This document shows positions 23,532 to 25,357 of a stretch of DNA of 25,357 nucleotides, in pieces. This stretch comes from Lingula anatina (Eukaryota; Brachiopoda; Lingulata; Lingulida; Lingulidae), in assembly GCF_001039355.2 (NCBI RefSeq), contig NW_019773536.1, positions 1-25,357 of the forward strand, written 5' to 3'. Each line of letters opens with the position of its first letter. Position 1 is the stretch's first letter. The notes under the pieces are model-generated. The model saw nothing but the letters and a program-made list of their open reading frames with translations. It was not told the origin of the DNA and ran no database searches. The position numbers were made by a program, and so were the translations under genes.

Positions 23532-23659
23532 GAACAAATTTTTGAGGTCATTAGATAAAAGATTTATCAAAGACTCGATATAATTTACCTTCTTTTTACC
23601 AGCGAAAGTTGCGCTGCCGTGGTGCTCCAGTTTAGCGTCAAGTCCGCCGAGTTCCCCAT
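14406..23659 (-). CDS. Ankyrin-repeat protein gene, 12 coding exons (whole-gene model)
   Basis: Joining minus-strand segments at AG/GT-type sites gives one continuous frame. Exons in transcript order: 23600-23659, 22945-23034, 21095-21316, 20578-20706, 19002-19094, 18625-18732, 18067-18186, 17189-17275, 15854-15910, 15261-15377, 14850-14948, 14406-14549 (stop). Every length is a multiple of three and every intron is phase 0; the sum is 441 codons plus stop. Typical ankyrin cores are visible, such as GDTCLHLAARN, LLERGADVNQ, GDTALHLAAFND and LLELGADSSLKN. Ankyrin repeats mediate protein-protein binding. No enzymatic, death, SOCS or kinase domain is present, and no signal peptide or membrane helix, so a soluble scaffold role is inferred. 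Other segments (17-codon first exon 21418-21468, 63-nt exon 16369-16431) may be isoform-specific. The core frame is very secure; the 5' end and exact ortholog are not. Confidence 0.88.
14850..14948 (-). CDS. Coding exon 11, canonical 33-residue ankyrin repeat
   Basis: This is exactly 33 codons, phase 0, with acceptor TTTCAG and donor TTG followed by GTACGA. It encodes EGDTALHLAAFNDLPDVVEK then LLELGADSSLKNL. All hallmark positions of the family are present (G-x-T-A-L-H-L-A-A, V-V-x-x-L-L-x-x-G-A-D). One exon corresponds to one repeat. Confidence 0.93.
15001..15035. repeat. 15-bp direct repeat, period 20, in an intron
   Basis: AAGGTGCCAGCAAGG occurs at 15001-15015 and again at 15021-15035, in the intron between exons 10 and 11. 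Two copies only, identical. Confidence 0.9.
15101..15131. repeat. (CT)n microsatellite in intron
   Basis: About 15 CT units in the intron between exons 10 and 11; on the transcribed strand it reads as GA repeats. Confidence 0.95.
15192..15227. repeat. (CA)18 microsatellite close to a GC donor
   Basis: Uninterrupted CA, read as (TG)n in the transcript, starting about 33 nt into the intron that begins with GC. Imperfect extensions (acagacatacacacagac) fill most of the gap to the exon. Confidence 0.95.
15261..15377 (-). CDS. Coding exon 10, ankyrin unit ending in a GC donor
   Basis: This is 39 codons, with acceptor TTTTGTAG. It encodes YGLDQILEAIISPEFADDR, then PGRIEWLVNNGAPVNSKTEK. It is a normal ankyrin second helix and turn (WLVNNGAPVNSK). 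The 3' boundary must follow AAG at 15261, and the intron then begins GCATGT rather than GT. The nearest GT, 4 nt on, would create a stop at the junction with exon 11. The GC-AG intron is therefore supported by the frame. Confidence 0.87.
15854..15910 (-). CDS. Coding exon 9, acidic linker
   Basis: This is 19 codons, phase 0, with acceptor TTTTCTAG and a strong donor AGT followed by GTAAGT. It encodes EPVTEVDEPTESTGEEAES: eight acidic residues, no hydrophobic core, probably disordered. It separates the middle ankyrin block from the C-terminal one. Confidence 0.85.
16208..16245. repeat. (AAAT)n microsatellite
   Basis: About nine AAAT units in the intron between exons 8 and 9. Confidence 0.95.
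16369..16431 (-). CDS. Candidate cassette exon (21 codons) in the linker
   Basis: This segment is 63 nt, free of stops, phase 0 at both ends, with acceptor CATTTCTTTATAG and donor AAA followed by GTAAGT. It would add LVRSQRLICFINKGLKLKED then K between exons 8 and 9. The reading LKLKEDK runs sensibly into the acidic EPVTEVDEP of exon 9. Against it: direct joining of exons 8 and 9 is also in frame, the peptide has no recognised homology, and the acceptor lies in sequence repeated at about 17774-17815. It is best treated as an optional exon. Confidence 0.35.
16415..16460. repeat. Partial copy of the 17.8-kb intron repeat end
   Basis: gagacctaaccaactataaa followed by gaaatgcattccgcttgaga matches 17771-17812 (ggtcttagccaactacaaag, then aaatacattccacttgagac) at most positions, same orientation. 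It overlaps the acceptor and 5' end of the candidate exon 16369-16431. Confidence 0.75.
16802..16843. repeat. (CT)21 microsatellite
   Basis: Uninterrupted CT in the intron between exons 8 and 9, about 350 bp downstream of exon 8 in transcript sense. Confidence 0.95.
17189..17275 (-). CDS. Coding exon 8, end of the middle ankyrin block
   Basis: This is 29 codons, phase 0, with acceptor GCATTTCAG and donor TTG followed by GTGAAT. It encodes DGKDAMMLAEERQYDDIIEL then LRMDAVERL. Its start is parallel to that of the terminal exon (DGKMPYDIAIEFEYLKVADI), so both blocks end in the same kind of degenerate capping repeat. Confidence 0.9.
17340..17820. mobile_element. Large nested inverted repeat (foldback element) in intron
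   Basis: The left half (about 17390-17560) is the approximate reverse complement of the right half (about 17590-17770). Matching pairs include ATTTAGCGTGAACCCCCAGG, AAGCTGTAAGG(G)GGTAATTAA against its inverse TTAATAACTCCCTTACAGCT, and GGGAGTCTCACTAGATTACTG against CAGTAATCTACTGAGACTCC. The right arm carries an extra 11-bp duplication (CTGGGGGTTCC). Interior motifs (GGGAATGGGG, GATCGATCT) recur several times. No transposase frame, so it is non-autonomous. Confidence 0.75.
18067..18186 (-). CDS. Coding exon 7, ankyrin repeat with an insertion
   Basis: This is 40 codons, phase 0, with acceptor ACTTGCAG and donor CTG followed by GTAAAT. It encodes ECDSALNLCIKMAHLREGG, then AMKELVAYLLSVGADKTVQDL. 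It is longer than the 33-residue consensus because of the HLREGGAM segment between the helices; exon 21095-21316 has similar long inter-helix turns. Confidence 0.9.
18625..18732 (-). CDS. Coding exon 6, ankyrin repeat
   Basis: This is 36 codons, phase 0, with acceptor TTAATACAG and a strong donor TAT followed by GTGAGT. It encodes HGAGAIHYVITHCKLDQMKM then LELLVETGAEVNLLDY. GAGAIHYVITH stands for GxTPLHxAA, and LLVETGAEVN is the canonical second helix and turn. Confidence 0.9.
19002..19094 (-). CDS. Coding exon 5, ankyrin-like unit
   Basis: This is 31 codons, phase 0, with acceptor GCATTTCAG and donor AAG followed by GTATAT. It encodes ERLVRAVISGTEEEIRRAVA then QGGTYLNYINK. It matches the N-terminal cap style of an ankyrin block (helix, acidic turn, helix, GG turn), with the next exon supplying the GxTxLH-like part (HGAGAIHYV). 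Confidence 0.9.
19095..20577. other. Intron 5 sense region (between exons 4 and 5), nothing firm
   Basis: 1483-bp intron with a G-rich run at 19178-19205. Open stretches at 19176-19526 and 19694-20074 on the plus strand look random and lack family motifs. Confidence 0.6.
20578..20706 (-). CDS. Coding exon 4, ankyrin C-half plus charged helix
   Basis: This is 43 codons, with acceptor TTGTTCCAG and donor GGG followed by GTGAGA. It encodes KLRSPYDEAVEKGLVDICAV, completing the repeat begun by exon 3 (RSPYDEAVEKG corresponds to TPLDEAVKKG). A charged stretch follows, ...EEAIEKTEQKRRDELG, which looks helical and separates the N-terminal from the middle repeat block. Confidence 0.9.
21010..21052. 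repeat. (TAA)n microsatellite
   Basis: About 14 TAA units in the intron between exons 3 and 4, about 40 bp past the exon 3 donor. Confidence 0.95.
21095..21316 (-). CDS. Coding exon 3, two ankyrin repeats
   Basis: This is the largest exon: 74 codons, with acceptor TTTTCAG and donor AAG followed by GTATCG, phase 0. It contains SGLAPLHDLVQG, CIDILLERGADVNQ, IGGDTCLHLAARNKSKD and VKLLSSGADPEIRNK. These are two clear ankyrin units with TPLH-like (APLH, TCLH) and GAD hallmark positions. Exon boundaries fall at the hairpin between repeats. This is the most diagnostic exon of the gene. Confidence 0.93.
21418..21468 (-). CDS. Alternative first coding exon (MAEEKNDIYDAALKGPG)
   Basis: The ATG at 21468-21466 opens a 17-codon frame that ends at GGG followed by GTGAGC, phase 0. 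It joins exon 21095-21316 in frame. DIYDAALKG resembles an ankyrin helix. A TTTAG acceptor lies 8 nt upstream of the ATG, so a short 5' UTR could be spliced on here. No acceptor compatible with phase-0 splicing from exon 22945-23034 is evident; the only in-phase AGs sit inside the GAAGAGAAG run. It therefore reads as an alternative start rather than an internal exon. The resulting short isoform is 408 aa. Confidence 0.65.
21477..22944. other. Intron / putative internal promoter region
   Basis: This lies between exon 2 and the alternative first exon at 21418-21468. If that exon is a true start, its promoter and any 5' UTR exon lie here. I see no clear TATA/initiator arrangement. G-runs occur at about 21521-21531 and 21671-21687. 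No further coding exon was recognised. Confidence 0.4.
22945..23034 (-). CDS. Coding exon 2, first ankyrin-like unit
   Basis: This is 30 codons, phase 0 on both sides, with acceptor CTTTCAG and donor GAG followed by GTACGC. It encodes RTIFSCCREADALGIQEVL and then KNGGSPTEPNE. It fits the second helix and hairpin of an ankyrin unit. Splicing to 21095-21316 makes ...GGSPTEPNE-SGLAPLHDLV, a normal ankyrin turn followed by a TPLH-like motif. That fit is the main reason for skipping the 21418-21468 exon in this isoform. Confidence 0.8.
23048..23087. repeat. Compound (TAA)n(GAA)n microsatellite
   Basis: About six AAT units followed by about seven AGA units. It sits 14 bp beyond exon 2, in its polypyrimidine/acceptor side on the minus strand, where it reads as a TTC-rich tract and may serve as the pyrimidine tract. 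Confidence 0.93.
23497..23531. repeat. (CA)n microsatellite preceded by CGCGCG
   Basis: About 17 CA units in the intron between exons 1 and 2, directly after a short CGCGCG run. Confidence 0.95.
23600..23659 (-). CDS. Coding exon 1, proposed start of long isoform (MGNSADLTLN...)
   Basis: The ATG at 23659-23657 lies in a strong Kozak-like context (G at -3, G at +4). Its frame encodes 20 residues beginning MGNSADLTLN and ends at CTG followed by GTAAAA, phase 0. It joins exon 22945-23034 to read ...AAQLSL-RTIFSCC. A second donor 11 nt downstream (AAG followed by GTAAAT, after 23589) fits the consensus better. It would use the other frame as an internal exon 23589-23675 beginning QTFPGDGELGG and ending AGKKK, also phase 0. 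The start-codon model is preferred because no convincing upstream exon was found to 25357, but the two models are close. The stretch after the initiator (G-N-S-A-D) only weakly resembles an N-myristoylation site. Confidence 0.5.
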
Positions 23660-23934
23660 CGCCAGGAAACGTCTGCTGATTTTTTGGGAAAAAATTATCA
23701 GATAATTGTTATGACTGTCAATAATTCAGCAAAGATTCACAATGTATTCATTCATGCTAGTACAAATGTATATGCAAAATACACTGAATGTACTCGAAAC
23801 GTTCTTCTATTAAAACGAATTAGTTACTCGAATGGAATTAATAAATGGAAAAAAGGTCAACGTTTTGGGGTAATTACTTATGAAGCTTAAAATTACCTTC
23901 TCCGTCCTTATCAGTGCAGTCAATGCCTTTAATC

Positions 23935-23977
23935 ATGTGTGTACATCTTAAACGCTAATGTGTGTACATCTTAAACG
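23935..23977. repeat. Tandem duplication, period 23
   Basis: ATGTGTGTACATCTTAAACG occurs at 23935-23954 and again at 23958-23977, identical, with CTA between. Confidence 0.95.
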
Positions 23978-24120
23978 TGATAGTTACTTAATTGTCACTT
24001 TTATCACCATTCAAATAAAACAGATACATACAGAACTGTATATAGAACTAATAGAGTAGGGCCCTATAACATTTCTCTAATCAAAAGTAAACAGACGATA
24101 GGTAAATAGATCAATGGGCC

Positions 24121-24156
24121 AGATCAATAGAAAAGATCAATAGAAAAGATCAATAG
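24121..24156. repeat. Short tandem repeat, 13-bp unit
   Basis: AGATCAATAGAAA twice, followed by a partial third unit (AGATCAATAG). All visible units are identical. Confidence 0.95.
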
Positions 24157-25357
24157 GTCTGATAGAGTACACCGACATAATTCACCCTGGGATTTAGGGG
24201 TTACTGGAAAGCAACCATTCCCAAAACGCCCTGGGTTTTAGAGGTTAATGATAAATAACCTCAACTACATGCGTCTGTCGTTTCCATTAGCAGCCGAAGT
24301 TTCAGAAGTTCCTGGGAACTAATCTCCACTAACAGTATTTTACCGTTTCCAGTACGTGTAACTTAAGCGAGTCACTCAGCAATAAGGGTTTAAAGCAGGG
24401 GTAATGTACCTGGTTTGGTAGTGAAAGATATTGTTTGTGTGTTAGTTTTCAGCACCCCATACTGGGGCTGGGCTTTATCTTCCCTAGGGAGGTGAGAACA
24501 CGTAAACACCTAGTCAGAATCGGGTCAAAATACTCTAGGAATTATTGTCATCTATTGTAAACCACAAGAGACGCAGTAGAAGGCGGTATACAATAAATAT
24601 AGACTTTACTTAAGCTCATCCAAGCCCCAAACACACCTTTGCTGTCCCTGAAGTATACTGGAGGAGTTTGGGTTGAACTATCGGGAAACATACTGTTAGT
24701 TGAATTCTCAGGCCTGTAGAAAGCAAGTTCAACCCTCCCCCCCCCCCACCTCCACCCCCACAACCACCAAGTGAAAGATCAAGCTGTGGCCCTGGTAGAG
24801 GGTACCAGCCCCCCCCCCCCCCCCCCTTTTTGGTCTTCTTCTGAAACATTGGACATTTGTGCCATCTTTGCTGACCAGGCATCAGGAATGGTAAATAACC
24901 TAGCTAGATTAAATTTCGATGCAGAGGGGGCCTATTCCGGCCAAAAGGGTGGTTCTTTCGAACAGTCCCCCGACACCCGAACCTCCCCAGCCCCCCTCCT
25001 GTTATTCACAGGGTAAAACTTTTCATGTGCCACTCACAGTGATAAAAAAAAAACTGTGTGTTACTTGAAAAGTAGAGCATTATCAACAAAGGTGTCGACA
25101 ATAATGATGAGTATTTAAAAAAGCACGGGAATAATATTGTGATTGGGCACATCTGACTGGCCTATATATACATGCATACATGTTTAAGGCCGATTCTGTA
25201 AGGACCGGTCCAAAGCCAGTAATTTCATAAGGGGTTCTTTTTCTTAAAAGGTGGACCTTTTACCATGAAACATCCGTGTACCTAGATAAAATTTTAGAGG
25301 GGACTTTTTCCCAGCCAAAAGAGGGGTTCTTACGAAACGCTCCCCCCACCCCACCCC

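Larger units (their letters stand above)
23676..25357. other. Upstream flank of the ankyrin gene
   Basis: No further coding exon is convincingly seen. A short minus-strand ATG frame (MIKGIDCTDKDGE, 23937-23898) ends near a GTAATT donor, but its phase 1 end runs into a stop in the 23589-23675 exon, so it is not accepted. C-runs occur at 24735-24748 and 24811-24827. Confidence 0.45.

Noticed and set aside
23898-23937. Short upstream ATG exon (MIKGIDCTDKDGE) as the gene start
   Set aside because: Its donor leaves phase 1, which runs into a stop codon within the next exon with either acceptor.
1-25357. CRISPR arrays, operons, ribosome binding sites, tRNA or rRNA genes
   Set aside because: The window is eukaryotic with introns; no regularly spaced repeats with unique spacers and no cloverleaf with A and B boxes were recognised by eye.

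Overview
This is an animal nuclear genomic window, AT-rich and mostly non-coding. It has a spliceosomal gene with short exons, many microsatellites ((CT)n, (CA)n, (TAA)n, (AAAT)n), poly-G/C runs and foldback repeats. Recurrent acatgta-type palindromes and the 'cccaagggag / ctttgggaaa' style motifs near 6110-6385 recall mollusc or other marine invertebrate genomes. That placement is an inference from general texture, not a proof. Nothing looks bacterial, viral or organellar.

The only gene I can support well is on the minus strand, from about 23.66 kb down to 14.41 kb. It encodes an ankyrin-repeat protein split over 12 short coding exons. Every junction I could reconstruct is phase 0. The joined reading frame gives about 441 aa for the isoform starting at 23659, or about 408 aa for an isoform starting at 21468. 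Both starts splice in frame to the same exon (21095-21316), so the locus appears to have two alternative N-termini. The order is N-terminal ankyrin units, then a helical segment, four more ankyrin-type units, an acidic linker, three C-terminal units and a basic tail. No catalytic domain, signal peptide or membrane segment is seen, so the product is probably a cytosolic scaffold or binding protein. I cannot name an ortholog.

Layout: 1-3940, non-coding with nothing recognised. 3943-4090, a high-quality inverted repeat. 4.1-11.3 kb, microsatellites, one MITE-like stretch (about 6785-6926) and one weak coding candidate (7733-8083, minus). 11.28-12.85 kb, three diverged copies of one repeat unit, the first broken by a 201-bp hairpin insertion flanked by a 13-bp direct repeat. 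12.85-14.4 kb, non-coding with a perfect 17-bp hairpin and a possible poly(A) signal for the gene. 14.4-23.7 kb, the ankyrin gene, whose introns carry microsatellites, a large nested inverted repeat (about 17.34-17.82 kb) and a possible repeat-associated exon. 23.7-25.36 kb, putative upstream flank with short tandem repeats and C/G runs.

I did not find a convincing new multi-gene system. The most interesting signals are the two alternative first exons, the frame conflict at the 5' exon caused by two donors 11 nt apart, a GC-AG intron next to (CA)n, and the hairpin insertion with its apparent target duplication and a hammerhead-like core.
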